Below are positions 18,489-30,905 of a stretch of 64,000 nt of DNA, piece by piece (the stretch's first letter is position 1; the number at the start of each line of letters is the position of its first letter). The translations under genes were made by a program, and so were the position numbers. Origin of the DNA: Merdimmobilis hominis (lineage in GTDB: Bacteria; Bacillota; Clostridia; Oscillospirales; Ruminococcaceae); NCBI RefSeq assembly GCF_900104615.1, contig NZ_LT629939.1, positions 1,263,223 through 1,327,222 on the forward strand, given 5' to 3'. The notes under the pieces were generated by a model. The model was not told where the DNA came from and did not search any database. It saw nothing but the letters and a program-made list of their open reading frames with translations.

Positions 18489-18520
18489 CCCGGAAATTTA
18501 ATCGGAAGGACGATCAAACC

Positions 18521-19867
18521 ATGGAATCCTTTAAAGAAGTGTTTTCGCTGGTCAGCGATTACTGCAAAGGACCCGATGGCGTTACCGAAGTAGCCCATTC
18601 CCTTTGGATTAAGGATATCGAGCCGGTCAAGTTTGAGAACTCCACCGCCTACCTGCGGGTCAGTTCCCAATTTAAAAAGGAGATCATCGAGGAGAAATAC
18701 CTCCCCCTCCTGTCCCGTGCCTTCGAGCATATCCTAGGCTTTAGTGTAAACATCAAAATCCTCTGCGACTCCGCCCCCAAACAGGAGCCGCCCGAGTCCG
18801 GCATGCTGTCCGGATATTCCCAAGAAGAGCTGGAGAAGAGCAGCCAAGGCGGCGATTATGAATACACCTTCTCCACCTTTATCGTGGGCCCCTCCAACAA
18901 ATTTGCCCACGCGGCATCCCTGGCGGTGGCTGCAAACCCTGCCAATGCCTACAACCCCCTGTTCATCTACGGCGGGTCCGGGCTGGGCAAAACCCATCTG
19001 CTGCTGGCCATCTGCGCAGAGATCAAAAAGAACAAGCCGGAAACCAACATCATCTACGCCAAGGGCGAGGAGTTCACCAACGAGCTGATCTACGCCATCA
19101 CCACCGAGACCACCCGGGAATTCCATGACAAATACCGCCTGGCTGATGTCTTGTTGGTGGACGACATCCAGTTTATCGGCGGCAAGGAGAGCACCCAGGA
19201 GGAGTTCTTCCACACCTTTGAGGCCCTCCACCAGGCAGGCAAACAGATTGTCCTGACCAGTGACCGCCCTCCCAAGGAGATTAAAACCCTAGAGGACCGG
19301 CTGCGCACCCGGTTTGAATGGGGCCTGCTGGCCGACATTCAGCCCCCGGATTTTGAAACCCGCATCGCCATCATCCGCCGCAAGGCCGAACTGATGGACA
19401 TCCAAATCCCCGACGAGGTGGCCGAGTACATTGCCAACCGGCTGAAAAACAACATCCGCCAGCTGGAAGGCGCAGTGAAAAAGCTCAAGGCCTTTAAACT
19501 GCTGGCTGGCACCCCGCCGTCCATCCTCATTGCCCAAAACGCCATCCGGGATATTTTAAATGACAACCAGCCGGTGCCGGTCACCGTGGAGCGGATCATC
19601 TCGGAGGTGGGCCGCACTTATGGGGTATCCTCGGCAGACATCCGCTCCACCAAGCGGTCGGCCCAGATCTCCCAGGCCCGGCAGATCTCCATTTACATCG
19701 TCCGGGACATCACCCAGATGTCCATGTCCTCTATCGGGGAGGAGTTCGGCGGCCGGGACCATTCCACCATCGTCTACGCCATCCAGCAGGTAGAAAAGAA
19801 CATGAAACAGGATTCCCGCTACAAGGAGACAGTGGAGGACATCATCAAGAACATCCGCGACTCCTAA
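18521..19867 (+). CDS. dnaA: Chromosomal replication initiator DnaA
   Basis: DnaA-ATP binds origin boxes and opens the duplex. In the 448-residue protein: domain I at 1-80, a short linker, the AAA+ domain from about 115 with YTFSTFIVGPSNKFAHAA, Walker A GGSGLGKTHLLLA, Walker B VLLVDDIQFIGG and sensor GLLADIQPPD, and domain IV with the DNA-binding signature GGRDHSTIVYAI near the end. ATG at 18521 follows GGAAGG at 11 nt. It reads away from rpmH, marking the divergence point of the origin. Confidence 0.98.
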   Translation: MESFKEVFSLVSDYCKGPDGVTEVAHSLWIKDIEPVKFENSTAYLRVSSQFKKEIIEEKYLPLLSRAFEHILGFSVNIKILCDSAPKQEPPESGMLSGYSQEELEKSSQGGDYEYTFSTFIVGPSNKFAHAASLAVAANPANAYNPLFIYGGSGLGKTHLLLAICAEIKKNKPETNIIYAKGEEFTNELIYAITTETTREFHDKYRLADVLLVDDIQFIGGKESTQEEFFHTFEALHQAGKQIVLTSDRPPKEIKTLEDRLRTRFEWGLLADIQPPDFETRIAIIRRKAELMDIQIPDEVAEYIANRLKNNIRQLEGAVKKLKAFKLLAGTPPSILIAQNAIRDILNDNQPVPVTVERIISEVGRTYGVSSADIRSTKRSAQISQARQISIYIVRDITQMSMSSIGEEFGGRDHSTIVYAIQQVEKNMKQDSRYKETVEDIIKNIRDS

Positions 19868-19899
19868 CCTTCTCTTTCTTTTCCCAAAGAAAGAGAAGG
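19868..19899 (+). terminator. Hairpin after dnaA
   Basis: CCTTCTCTTTCTTT and AAGAAAGAGAAGG form a perfect stem directly after the dnaA stop. It lacks a T tract, so termination is uncertain. Confidence 0.4.
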
Positions 19900-20244
19900 C
19901 AGAAAGACCCCCCTTACCGGAAATAGAGATCAATCTGTTTCACTGGGGGAAAGCAATCCCTCCTTTCACTACAGGCGTGCAGATTCGGTTTAGACGAGGA
20001 CTCTATTCCCGCCAAAGCAGCCTTTTCACCCCCGAAATTATACAGTCTGTATTGGTTTTACTGTCTCTTGCAAGATTTCCATCGCAAGTTGCAAAACCTG
20101 TTTAACCCTATTGAATTTTCGGCGCCGCGAACCTTTCTTTTTTGCGTATGATTATGCATTTCTCACTTTCCACTTTTCCCCGTTTCCACGGCCCTATTTT
20201 CACCTTTTGGGAAGGTTGTGGTTCTCCACGGAATTCTCTACTTG

Positions 20245-20421
20245 TTTTCCACACTTTAAACAGAGTTTTCCACAACCCAGTGAAAAAGCGATGGCTGTTT
20301 CCACCTCTCCACAAATTCACCACCGCAGCCACTGGAAAGAGAACGCCTCTTTTTTCCTTTGATAAAGCAGGTTTGCGCGGTTGTCCACATCCCAACCGCC
20401 CCTACTACTACGACTAAAAAT
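20245..20421. other. oriC core: DnaA boxes, GC cluster and DnaA-trio in the dnaA-dnaN gap
   Basis: DnaA boxes TTTTCCACA (20245-20253 and 20266-20274), CTCTCCACA (20305-20313) and TTGTCCACA (20381-20389) all point the same way. The last is followed by a GC-rich tract (TCCCAACCGCCCC), then CTACTACTACGACTA (20402-20416), five 3-nt units of the DnaA-trio type, and the AT-rich AAAAATAG. This is the order of the bacterial basal unwinding system known from Bacillus subtilis. The rest of the gap (19900-20240) shows no gene. Confidence 0.8.
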
Positions 20422-20521
20422 AGAGTTCTATCCTGATCTTGTTATGGGAGGGAAAGAACCGTTGTGAAAAACCAGCCGGGCAAAACCGGCAAAACAAATT
20501 GCAATTGAGGTGAATGAATCC

Positions 20522-21625
20522 ATGAACATTCTCTGTGATAAGGCCCTCCTAGTACAGGCTGTCTCCAATGTATCCCGCGCAGTATCGGGCAAAACAACCC
20601 TCCCGGCCTTGGAGGGCATTTTGATGGTGGCCAAGGGCGGCCCGGTCCAGCTGACTGGCTACGACCTAGAACTGGGCATTTCCACCCATCTGGAAGCCCA
20701 GGTCTTGGAGGAAGGAGAGATCGTCCTCTCCGCCAAGCTGCTGCTGGATATGATCCGCCGGATGCCTGGTGACCAGGTGGCCATTGAAAGCGATGCCAAA
20801 CTGCTGACCCAGCTGAAAAGCGGGGTCACCGAATACACCATTTTGGGCATGCCTGCCACCGACTACCCGGAGCTTCCTTCGGTGACCGAAGGGTCCGCCA
20901 TCCAGCTGCCCCAGACCACCTTGAAGTCGATGATCGACCAAACCTTGTTTGCGGTGGCAACCACCGATTCTAAACCAGTTCACACCGGTTCTATGTTCGA
21001 CGTGGACGAAGAGGGGATCACCCTTGTTTCGGTGGATGGATACCGCCTGGCCCTGCGCCGGGAAAAGGTGAAAATCGGCCAGCCGATGAAGTTCATCGTC
21101 CCCGGCAAGACTTTGTCTGAGGTCTCCAAGCTTCTGGGGGATGAGGACACCCCCACCGAGCTGTTTATCTCCCGCAAACACATTGTGTTCAACATCAACG
21201 GATATAGCGTCATCTCCCGCTTGTTGGAGGGGGAATTTTTGGATTACCACGCCGCCATCCCTCAAAACAGCACCACTACTGTAAAAATCTCCACCCGCAG
21301 CTTTATGGACTCCATTGAGCGCACCAGCCTGCTCATCTCCGACCGGCTCAAGAGCCCCTTGCGGGTCAAATTTACCCAGGATCTGATCAAAGTTTCCTGC
21401 TCCACTACCATCGGCAAAGCCTATGATGAAATCCCCTGCTCCATCGACGGCGGGGAAGTGGAGATGGGCTTTAACAACAAATACATCCTAGACGCCCTCA
21501 AGGCCTCCGGCTGTGATGAGGTCAAGCTGGAGATCAGCGGCCCCCTCTCCCCCATGAAGGTAGTTCCCCCCGAAGGGGATCAGTTCCTCTTCCTGGTGTT
21601 ACCGGTGCGGCTGAAGGCGGAATAA
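20522..21625 (+). CDS. dnaN: DNA polymerase III sliding clamp (beta subunit)
   Basis: DnaN is the ring clamp tethering polymerase to DNA. The 367-residue protein has three similar domains, starting [20 protein letters not shown], with [43 protein letters not shown] and the closing [11 protein letters not shown] at 20522 is 9 nt after GAGGTG; a GTG 12 nt upstream overlaps that ribosome site. It is the first gene of the rightward dnaN-yaaA-recF-remB-gyrB run. Confidence 0.97.
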   Translation: MNILCDKALLVQAVSNVSRAVSGKTTLPALEGILMVAKGGPVQLTGYDLELGISTHLEAQVLEEGEIVLSAKLLLDMIRRMPGDQVAIESDAKLLTQLKSGVTEYTILGMPATDYPELPSVTEGSAIQLPQTTLKSMIDQTLFAVATTDSKPVHTGSMFDVDEEGITLVSVDGYRLALRREKVKIGQPMKFIVPGKTLSEVSKLLGDEDTPTELFISRKHIVFNINGYSVISRLLEGEFLDYHAAIPQNSTTTVKISTRSFMDSIERTSLLISDRLKSPLRVKFTQDLIKVSCSTTIGKAYDEIPCSIDGGEVEMGFNNKYILDALKASGCDEVKLEISGPLSPMKVVPPEGDQFLFLVLPVRLKAE

Positions 21626-21647
21626 TCGACCATACAAGGAGGGCGCC

Positions 21648-21890
21648 ATGAGCGAACACAAGGAAATTATTCGGGAAACCATTGAGATCTCCACCGAGTT
21701 CATCAAACTGGATTCCTTTTTAAAATTTGCCGGCATGCTGGAGACGGGGGGCCAGGCCAAAGAGGTGGTCCAGGCCGGCCTAGTCTCGGTCAATGGGGAA
21801 GTCTGCACCATGCGGGGCAAAAAGATCCGCCCCGGAGACATCGTAGAGGTGGAGAATTACCGGCTGGAGGTTGTCGGGCGTGCGGATTGA
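21648..21890 (+). CDS. yaaA: S4-domain RNA-binding protein YaaA
   Basis: A single S4-like domain of 80 residues: [21 protein letters not shown], then [20 protein letters not shown] and [11 protein letters not shown]. YaaA-type proteins sit between dnaN and recF throughout Firmicutes and have been linked to ribosome assembly. recF starts inside its last codons, so the two are translationally coupled. Confidence 0.92.
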   Translation: MSEHKEIIRETIEISTEFIKLDSFLKFAGMLETGGQAKEVVQAGLVSVNGEVCTMRGKKIRPGDIVEVENYRLEVVGRAD

Positions 21891-23015
21891 TCGCCTCACC
21901 CTCACTGGATTTCGCAACATCGGGGAGATGGAACTCTCCCCCTGCCCCGGCGTCAATGTAATCTACGGCGACAATGCCCAGGGCAAGACCAATTTGATGG
22001 AGGCCATCTATCTGTTCACCGGGGCCAAAAGCTTCCGGGGGGCGAAGGACCGGGAGATGGTGGGCTTGGGGGAGGTGAAAACCCTGCTCCAGCTGGAGTT
22101 TTTCGGCGAAGGCCGCACCCAGACCGCCCAGATTTCCCTGGCCCCCAAAAAGGCGGTTCACCTCAATGAGATTCTGCTGGACAGCAGCACCAAACTGGCC
22201 GGCCAGTTTACCGCTGTGGTTTTTTCCCCCAGCCATCTGTCCCTCATCCAGGACGGCCCCCAGGAGAGGCGGCGGTTTTTGGACACCACCATCTGTCAGT
22301 TGAAGCCCAAATACATCCGGGTGCTCAATGACTACAGCCGGGTATTGGCCCAGCGAAACAGCCTTCTCAAAGACGTGGCTTTCAGCTCCTACCTGCTGGA
22401 TACCCTGGACATCTGGGACCAGCACCTGGTACGGCTGTCGGCCACCATCACCCGGACGCGGTACACCTATCTGGAGAAGCTCAAACAGCTGGCCGGGGAG
22501 GTGTATAAGGGTATTTCCCGGGAAAAAGAGGAATTCAGCCTGCGGTACCTGTCCAAAGCCTGCCCAGATCTTGCCGACCTCTCTGCCCCCGGGCTGGAAG
22601 AGGCTATCGCCGAGGCGGTGCGCAAAGCCCGCCGGGAGGACCTGAAGGCGGGCAGCACCACAGTGGGGGCCCACCGGGACGACCTGGAAATCTCCATCAA
22701 TGGGATGAACGTCCGCACCTACGGCTCCCAGGGGCAGCAGCGAAGCGCCGTATTGGCCCTCAAGCTGTCCGAGTGCGGGATGATCCGCCAGCTCACTGGG
22801 GAGGAGCCTGTGGTCCTCCTGGACGATGTGATGAGCGAGCTGGACGAGAGCCGGAGGGAATACCTGCTCAACCACATGGGCGACCGGCAGATCTTCATCA
22901 CCTGCTGCGACCCCAACTACTTCCGCCACCTGGAAGATGGGAAAAGCTTTCATATACAGGGGGGCGCCATCTATAAGGTGGAAGAATACGGCCGCCCCCA
23001 GAAGGAGGAAAATCC

Positions 23016-23031
<16 letters not shown>
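21880..23031 (+). CDS. recF: DNA replication and repair protein RecF
   Basis: RecF is an SMC-like ATPase that helps load RecA at gaps together with RecO and RecR. It starts [14 protein letters not shown] from GTG at 21880 with GGAGG 9 nt upstream, overlapping yaaA by 11 nt. The P-loop is [16 protein letters not shown], the signature [17 protein letters not shown], and Walker [14 protein letters not shown]. It carries a near-perfect Noc-binding palindrome at 22513-22526. Confidence 0.96.
22513..22526. promoter_or_regulatory. Candidate Noc-binding site (1), inside recF
   Basis: ATTTCCCGGGAAAA matches the Bacillus Noc consensus ATTTCCCGGGAAAT at 13 of 14 positions. A noc gene is present 12 kb away. 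Confidence 0.55.
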
Positions 23032-25257
<2,226 letters not shown>

Positions 25258-25272
25258 CGGGGCGGTGACAGA

Positions 25273-25845
25273 ATGGACGAACAAAAAAAGCCTATTTTAA
25301 CCCTGGAATATACCATACAGCCGGAGGAGTACCTCCACTTCAACCAGTATTTTGCCAAGGAGAATTTCCAGGCGAAGAAGAACAAAACCACTTTGGTGGG
25401 CGCCATTGAAACGGTGGTGGCTCTGATCCTTCTGTATGCCACCGCCACTGGGGAGGGCCAGTACCGCTTGATGCTGATCCTCCTCTCGGCGGCGCTAGTG
25501 GCCTTTGGCCTGTACAGCATGCTGTTTTACACCGTCATTTTTCCCTGGTCCTTGAAAAACGCTGCCCGGAAGAACTATGAAAAAAGCGACTATCTCAAAA
25601 ACCCCATCCGGCAGGATTTTTACCCCGATTCGCTGGTGGAGACCAGCCAAGGGGTGGAAAACCGCTTTTACTGGAACGAGGTCTCGGAGATCCGGGAGAC
25701 CCCTATTCTCTTCATGCTGATTTTGGAAGAGAAGCGGACCATTTTGATCCCAAAATCCGGCCTGGGCGACCAGATCTACGAGCTGGATGAATGTCTCAAA
25801 CTGATTGAGCAGAAATATGGCAAACAACGGATTGTCAGCCAATAA
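25273..25845 (+). CDS. YcxB-like membrane protein
   Basis: A 190-residue protein with two membrane segments (about 43-59 and 66-92) and a C-terminal cytoplasmic domain with SLVETSQGVENRFYWNEVSE and RTILIPKSGL, the layout of YcxB-like C-terminal domain proteins. Function unknown. It is inserted between gyrB and gyrA, 15 nt after gyrB, so it is co-transcribed with the gyrase genes. Such a spacer gene is uncommon in this conserved cluster. Confidence 0.7.
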   Translation: MDEQKKPILTLEYTIQPEEYLHFNQYFAKENFQAKKNKTTLVGAIETVVALILLYATATGEGQYRLMLILLSAALVAFGLYSMLFYTVIFPWSLKNAARKNYEKSDYLKNPIRQDFYPDSLVETSQGVENRFYWNEVSEIRETPILFMLILEEKRTILIPKSGLGDQIYELDECLKLIEQKYGKQRIVSQ

Positions 25846-25906
25846 ACCGGGCCTCCTACCGCAACGGCAAGCAAGGCCAATTGGAAATAAAGGGTGAAAA
25901 GAAACA

Positions 25907-28405
25907 ATGTTTAGTGACGCATCAACTGTAATCAATGTGGACATCGAGAACGAGATGAAAAAAAGTTTTCTCGATTATTCCATGTCGGTCATCGTCAGCC
26001 GTGCGCTGCCCGATGTCCGGGATGGCTTGAAGCCGGTCCACCGCCGCATCCTCTACACGCTGTATGAAAATGGCCTGGGGCCGGATAAGGCCTACCGCAA
26101 ATGCGCCGACACCGTCGGTTCGGTGCTGGGCCGGTACCATCCCCACGGCGATGCATCGGTCTATGACGCTATGGTCCGCCTGGCCCAGGATTTTTCCATG
26201 CGCTACCCCCTGGTGGACGGCCATGGAAACTTCGGTTCGGTGGACGGCGACCCGGCAGCTGCCTACCGGTATACCGAATCCCGGATGAGCCGGATCTCCA
26301 CCTCCATGCTCACCGATATTGACAAAGACACTGTCGATTTTACCTCCAACTACGATGACCGCCTGAAGGAGCCGGTGGTCCTCCCTTCCCGCTACCCCAA
26401 CCTTCTGGTCAACGGCTCCACCGGCATCGCTGTGGGCATGGCCACCAACATCCCCCCACACAACCTGGGGGAGGTCATTGACGGGGTCTGCTGCCTCATC
26501 GACAACCCGGACGCCACCCTGGAAGAGCTGATGGAGCACATCAAAGGCCCGGATTTCCCCACCGGCGGCGTCATCATGGGCCGCAGCGGCATCCGGGCGG
26601 CTTATGCCACCGGTCGGGGCAAGATCACCCTGCGGGCAAAAACCGAGATTGAGGAGCACAAAAACGGCCGGGAGCGGATTGTGGTTCACGAGATCCCTTA
26701 CATGGTCAACAAAGCCCGCCTCATCGAAAACATCGCCGACCTGGTCAAGGATAAACGGGTGGATCAGATCAGCGACCTGCGGGATGAATCCGACCGGGAC
26801 GGCATGCGGATCGTCATTGAGCTGAAGAAGGACGCCAACGCCCAGGTGGTGCTGAACCAATTGTTCAGCTACACCCAGCTCCAGGATACGGTTGGTGTCA
26901 TCATGCTGGCGTTGGTGGACGGCCAGCCCAAGGTCATGGGCCTCAAGGAGATCCTCTCCCACTATATCCAATTCCAGGAGCAGGTCATCGCCCGCCGCAC
27001 CCAGTTTGACCTGCGCAAAGCAGAGGAGCGTTCCCACATCCTGGAGGGCATGAAGCTGGTCTGCGACCACACCGATGAGGTCATCGAAATCATCCGCCAC
27101 TCCAAGGATCAGCCCGATGCCAAGGTCAATTTGATGGAGCGGTTCGGCATCACCGATGTCCAGGCCACCGCCATCGTCTCCATGCGCCTTGGGCAGCTGT
27201 CCGGTATGGAGCGGATCAAGATTGAGACCGAATTGGACGGCCTTTATGCCAAGATCGCGGAACTGCAGGCCATTTTGGCCGACGAAGGCAAGCTGCTTGC
27301 CATTGTCAAAGAGGAGATCCAGGTGATCCGGCAGAAATACGCCGACCCCCGCCGCACCGAGATCCAGATGGTAAGCGGCGAGGTGGATATTGAGGACCTG
27401 ATCCCAGTGGAAGACTGCGTGGTCACCCTGACCCACTTCGGCTACATCAAGCGCCAGCCAGTGGACACCTACAAGACCCAGCGCCGCGGCGGCCGGGGCA
27501 TCTCCGGCATGGCCCGCCGGGAGGAGGACTTTGTGGAGGAGCTGTTCATCTGCTCCACCCACGACTACATCATGTTCTTCAGCAACCGGGGACGGGTCTA
27601 CCGCCTCAAGGGGTATGAAATTGCAGAAAGCTCCCGCGCCTCCAAAGGCATCAATATGATCAACCTCCTCCCCTTGGAGAAGGATGAGAAGATCACCTCC
27701 ATGATCCGCATGTCCGAATTTGAGGAGGACAGCTTCCTGGTGATGGTCACCAAGCAAGGCGTCATCAAGCGGACCGAGACAAGCAGTTACCGCAACGTCC
27801 GCAAAGGCGGCCTCATCGCCATCAACCTGGACGAAGGGGATGAACTGGCCTGGGTCCGCCAGACCGACGGCCAGAGCCAGCTGATCGTGGCCACCAAGAA
27901 CGGCATGGCCATCCGCTTTGAGGAGCAGGATGCCCGCGCCTTGGGCCGCACTGCCCGCGGTGTGAAGGCCATCACCTTGGAAGAAGGGGATGAAGTGGTA
28001 GGCATGGCAGTGGTCAACGAAGGGGAATACCTGCTCACTGTCAGCGAAAACGGCCAGGGAAGAAAGACCTTCCCCGATGAATACCGCATCCAAAGCCGTG
28101 GAGGCAAGGGAATCCGCAATTACTACACCGACAAAAACGGCCCTGTGGCCGGGGTGCTCATGGTCAACGATGAGGATGACATCTTTGTCATCAGCGAAGA
28201 CGGCGTCATCATCCGGACCAATGTGGCGGAGATCGCCCAGCAGTCCCGGTATGGCGGCGGCGTGCGGGTGATGCGCATCCAGGAGGACAACAAGGTTGTC
28301 GCCTTGGCCCGTGCCCCCAAAGAGGTGGACTCCGCCGAGGAGGCTGAACCCCAGGAGGCCGAAGGGGAATCCCCCGCTGCCCAAGAACCTTCTACAGAGG
28401 AATAA
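25907..28405 (+). CDS. gyrA: DNA gyrase subunit A
   Basis: The breakage-reunion subunit: [32 protein letters not shown], the quinolone region around [17 protein letters not shown], and catalytic Tyr122 in AAAYRYTE. By E. coli numbering position 83 is Ala, 84 Ser and 87 Asp. The C-terminal pinwheel domain contains the GyrA box [10 protein letters not shown] at about residues 525-534, confirming gyrase rather than topoisomerase IV. The tail after about residue 805 is acidic. Length 832 residues. Confidence 0.98.
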   Translation: MFSDASTVINVDIENEMKKSFLDYSMSVIVSRALPDVRDGLKPVHRRILYTLYENGLGPDKAYRKCADTVGSVLGRYHPHGDASVYDAMVRLAQDFSMRYPLVDGHGNFGSVDGDPAAAYRYTESRMSRISTSMLTDIDKDTVDFTSNYDDRLKEPVVLPSRYPNLLVNGSTGIAVGMATNIPPHNLGEVIDGVCCLIDNPDATLEELMEHIKGPDFPTGGVIMGRSGIRAAYATGRGKITLRAKTEIEEHKNGRERIVVHEIPYMVNKARLIENIADLVKDKRVDQISDLRDESDRDGMRIVIELKKDANAQVVLNQLFSYTQLQDTVGVIMLALVDGQPKVMGLKEILSHYIQFQEQVIARRTQFDLRKAEERSHILEGMKLVCDHTDEVIEIIRHSKDQPDAKVNLMERFGITDVQATAIVSMRLGQLSGMERIKIETELDGLYAKIAELQAILADEGKLLAIVKEEIQVIRQKYADPRRTEIQMVSGEVDIEDLIPVEDCVVTLTHFGYIKRQPVDTYKTQRRGGRGISGMARREEDFVEELFICSTHDYIMFFSNRGRVYRLKGYEIAESSRASKGINMINLLPLEKDEKITSMIRMSEFEEDSFLVMVTKQGVIKRTETSSYRNVRKGGLIAINLDEGDELAWVRQTDGQSQLIVATKNGMAIRFEEQDARALGRTARGVKAITLEEGDEVVGMAVVNEGEYLLTVSENGQGRKTFPDEYRIQSRGGKGIRNYYTDKNGPVAGVLMVNDEDDIFVISEDGVIIRTNVAEIAQQSRYGGGVRVMRIQEDNKVVALARAPKEVDSAEEAEPQEAEGESPAAQEPSTEE

Positions 28406-28412
28406 CCAAAGC

Positions 28413-28447
28413 AAAACAGCGCCGTCCAAGAGGATGGCGCTGTTTTT
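28413..28447 (+). terminator. Terminator after gyrA
   Basis: AAAACAGCGCCGTCC and GGATGGCGCTGTTTTT form a strong stem with a T tract 8 nt past the gyrA stop. Confidence 0.92.
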
Positions 28448-28538
28448 GACTGCTGCATTTGTGAAAACTGCGGGGTTGGGGGCAGCTCTCCCCTTCTATT
28501 TTTGTACAGCATGAGACGGGAAGATTTGCAAACAGTCA

Positions 28539-28567
28539 TTGCATATTCATTCAAAAAGATGTATAAT
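28539..28567 (+). promoter_or_regulatory. Promoter of the M14 peptidase gene
   Basis: TTGCAT and TATAAT, spacer 17 nt, 24 nt before the ATG at 28591. Confidence 0.8.
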
Positions 28568-28590
28568 AATTCCCATAAAGGAGGGAGAAT

Positions 28591-30306
28591 ATGAAACAAT
28601 ATTCCTTTGATCATTACTATATTTACAGCGAAATGACCACGGTGTTACAGGAGTTGGCAGCGGAATATCCTGGACTTATAAAAATGCACTCCATCTGCAC
28701 CACAGTCGATGGGCATGAAGTCTGGGCCACCGAGATCACCAACTACGCCACCGGCGGCGCCCTGGAAAAACCGGCTTACTATGTGGACGGCAGCCACCAC
28801 GCCGGCGAGGTGACCGGTTCCATGGCGGCGATCCATCTGATCGTCACCTTGGTGCAGGGCTACGGCAAAAAAGACAATATCACAAATCTGCTGGACAATT
28901 TCACTGTCTATGTCATCCCCCGCATCAGCCCCGACGGCGCGGAGAAGGTGTTGACCACCCCGGAACAGCTCCGCTCGGTCAACCGCCCCTATCCCTTTGA
29001 GGAGTGGATGCCCGGCCTCCACCCCGAGGATTTGGACGGCGACGGCGTCATCCGCATGATGCGGGTCCCCGACCCCACCGGTGTCTGGAAAGCCATGGAC
29101 AAAGATCCCCGCATCCTGGTGAAGCGCTCTCCCTCCGACTTCGGCGGAACCTATTACCACCTCTACCCCGAAGGGATCATCGAAGGGTACGACGGCGTCC
29201 ATGTCCAGCCGGCAGAGGGAAAATGGAACTTGGATTTCAACCGGAACTACCCATTGGGCTGGTTCCCGGAGAACCGCCAGCCCGGCGCAGGCAAATACCC
29301 TTTGAGCAACCCGGAAAACAAAGCAGTGGTGGATTTTGTCCTCTCCCACCCCAACATCTGCGGCGGCGTGACCTACCACACCTCTGGCGGCTGCTACATC
29401 TATCCTCCGGGGACCAAACCGGAGAAACAGGCCGACTCCCGGGATATGCGGATGTTCAAGGAGATTGGCGCCATGGCCACCGAGGAGACCGGCTACGGCT
29501 GCTTCAACATCTTTGACGCCTTCCTCACCGACACGGTAAACTACTCCTCCGGCGCCTTTGACGACTGGATGTACAGCACCCAGGGCATCCCCACCTATAC
29601 CGCAGAGCTGTGGGATCTGGCCATCCGCGCCGGGGTGCCCAATGTCTACCCCCGCACCACCCCCAAGACCGACGCCGAGAAAGCGGAGGCCCTTTCCCTC
29701 TGCTACCAGTGGATCGATGAGAACGCCAAGCAAAACAAGGCGGTCCCCATCTTGGGTTGGACCCCCTACGACCACCCCCAGCTGGGCAAGGTGGAGATCG
29801 GCGGCCCGGATTTTAAATTTACCTGGCAGAACTGCCCCATCGGCTTCCTGGAGCAGGAGGTGGAGAAAAACACCAACTTCTGCTTGCGGATGGCCGCTGC
29901 CCTTCCCCGGGTGCAGATTGACAAGATGGCCGCAGAACAGCAGGCCCAGGGGATCTACAAGGTCACTGCCCTGGTGCGCAACGCCGGATACCTGCCCACC
30001 TTTGTCTGCAACGAGGCCAAAACCCTCGGGGTGGACGATCCGTTGACCGCTAAACTGGAGACCGCCGGGGTTCTCCTCTCCGGCGAGGCCGAAGGGAAAA
30101 TCGGTCATCTGGAAGGATTCAGCGGGGTGAAAGCCCTGGAACTGGACAGCAGCTCCTACAAATACGGCAACGCCAAGGCATTCCACCAGGAGGAGTTTGT
30201 CAAGGAACTCACCTGGGTGGTTAAAGCTCCAGCCGGAACAGAGGTCTCCCTCACTGTGTCCGGCAAAAAATGCGGAAGCAAAACAGCGTCCATCACCTTG
30301 TTGTAA
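28591..30306 (+). CDS. M14-family zinc carboxypeptidase
   Basis: A 571-residue cytoplasmic-looking metallocarboxypeptidase. Zinc ligands are visible as His70 and Glu73 in GSHHAGEVTG and a distal His in GVTYHTSGGCYIYPPG. The substrate-binding LDFNRNYPLGW segment and a TAELWD motif, with the likely catalytic Glu, are present. The C-terminal 150 residues look like an all-beta accessory domain. No signal peptide is seen. It has AAAGGAGGG before ATG and its own promoter. The exact substrate (peptides or amidated amino acids) is unknown. Confidence 0.85.
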   Translation: MKQYSFDHYYIYSEMTTVLQELAAEYPGLIKMHSICTTVDGHEVWATEITNYATGGALEKPAYYVDGSHHAGEVTGSMAAIHLIVTLVQGYGKKDNITNLLDNFTVYVIPRISPDGAEKVLTTPEQLRSVNRPYPFEEWMPGLHPEDLDGDGVIRMMRVPDPTGVWKAMDKDPRILVKRSPSDFGGTYYHLYPEGIIEGYDGVHVQPAEGKWNLDFNRNYPLGWFPENRQPGAGKYPLSNPENKAVVDFVLSHPNICGGVTYHTSGGCYIYPPGTKPEKQADSRDMRMFKEIGAMATEETGYGCFNIFDAFLTDTVNYSSGAFDDWMYSTQGIPTYTAELWDLAIRAGVPNVYPRTTPKTDAEKAEALSLCYQWIDENAKQNKAVPILGWTPYDHPQLGKVEIGGPDFKFTWQNCPIGFLEQEVEKNTNFCLRMAAALPRVQIDKMAAEQQAQGIYKVTALVRNAGYLPTFVCNEAKTLGVDDPLTAKLETAGVLLSGEAEGKIGHLEGFSGVKALELDSSSYKYGNAKAFHQEEFVKELTWVVKAPAGTEVSLTVSGKKCGSKTASITLL

Positions 30307-30818
30307 GGGCCCTCGTGCCGGCCCTTTGAACCCCCGGCCAGGAGGGCTTTATCAAGATTCCATCTTGCAGTGGCTTTGCAGGCGCTCCGCCCTGCACCCG
30401 GCCCCATTTTCTGGCGAAAGAAAATGGGGGAAAAGTTCGCCGGGGAGACCCCGGTCCCCCTATCTGTGCGCCACAATGGGTACGCTCGGAAGATTTCCCT
30501 TAGAGGCTCTCCACGCCTCAAGCAGGAAATCTTTCCGCTGACGCGGATGCCCTCGCGGGGCTGTAAAGAGTCTATTTTTCTCGGTAGCCACCCCCGGCAG
30601 AGGGGGCTTTTTAAGGGGGGCCGGACTTCGACTGTGCCGCGAGTAGTTCGGCCCCCCTTAAATGCGCTTTGGGGTTGAGGGGGCTTTTCGCATAAAAGCG
30701 CCCCTCACCGGGGGTGCGGGGGCTGGAAGCCCCAGAAATCAAGGTTTTAAGGGGAGGTTCCCCTGAAGGATATAGGGCCTGGGGTGCAAGGAACCCCAGA
30801 AATACATAAAGGTTTGTT
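30307..30818. other. Structured non-coding stretch rich in hairpins
   Basis: About 500 nt without a credible gene, GC-rich and full of inverted repeats: CCCCC(GGCAGA)GGGGG followed by CTTTTT at 30591-30613, and a long imperfect hairpin with AAGGGGGGCC and GGCCCCCCTT arms between 30612 and 30660. Open frames on both strands lack ribosome sites. It may be a decayed element or structured RNA; nothing identifies it. Confidence 0.4.
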
Positions 30819-30858
30819 AAAAATAGCAGGCCGCCGATGCCATCGGCGGCCTGTTATT
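30819..30858 (-). terminator. Terminator of the RHH gene
   Basis: A 13-bp perfect stem, CAGGCCGCCGATG and its complement, ends in CTATTTTTAAC on the minus strand, about 50 nt past the stop. Confidence 0.82.
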
Positions 30859-30905
30859 TCATATCGCGCATTATTCCTCTTCAAAATTGTATGCCGTATA
30901 TTTTC

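Noticed and set aside
25922..28429. An 835-codon open frame antisense to gyrA, and a 659-codon frame antisense to gyrB (23305-25284)
   Set aside because: They mirror GC-rich coding sequence on the other strand, have no ribosome site or recognisable domains, and give His/Val/Asp-rich low-information protein.
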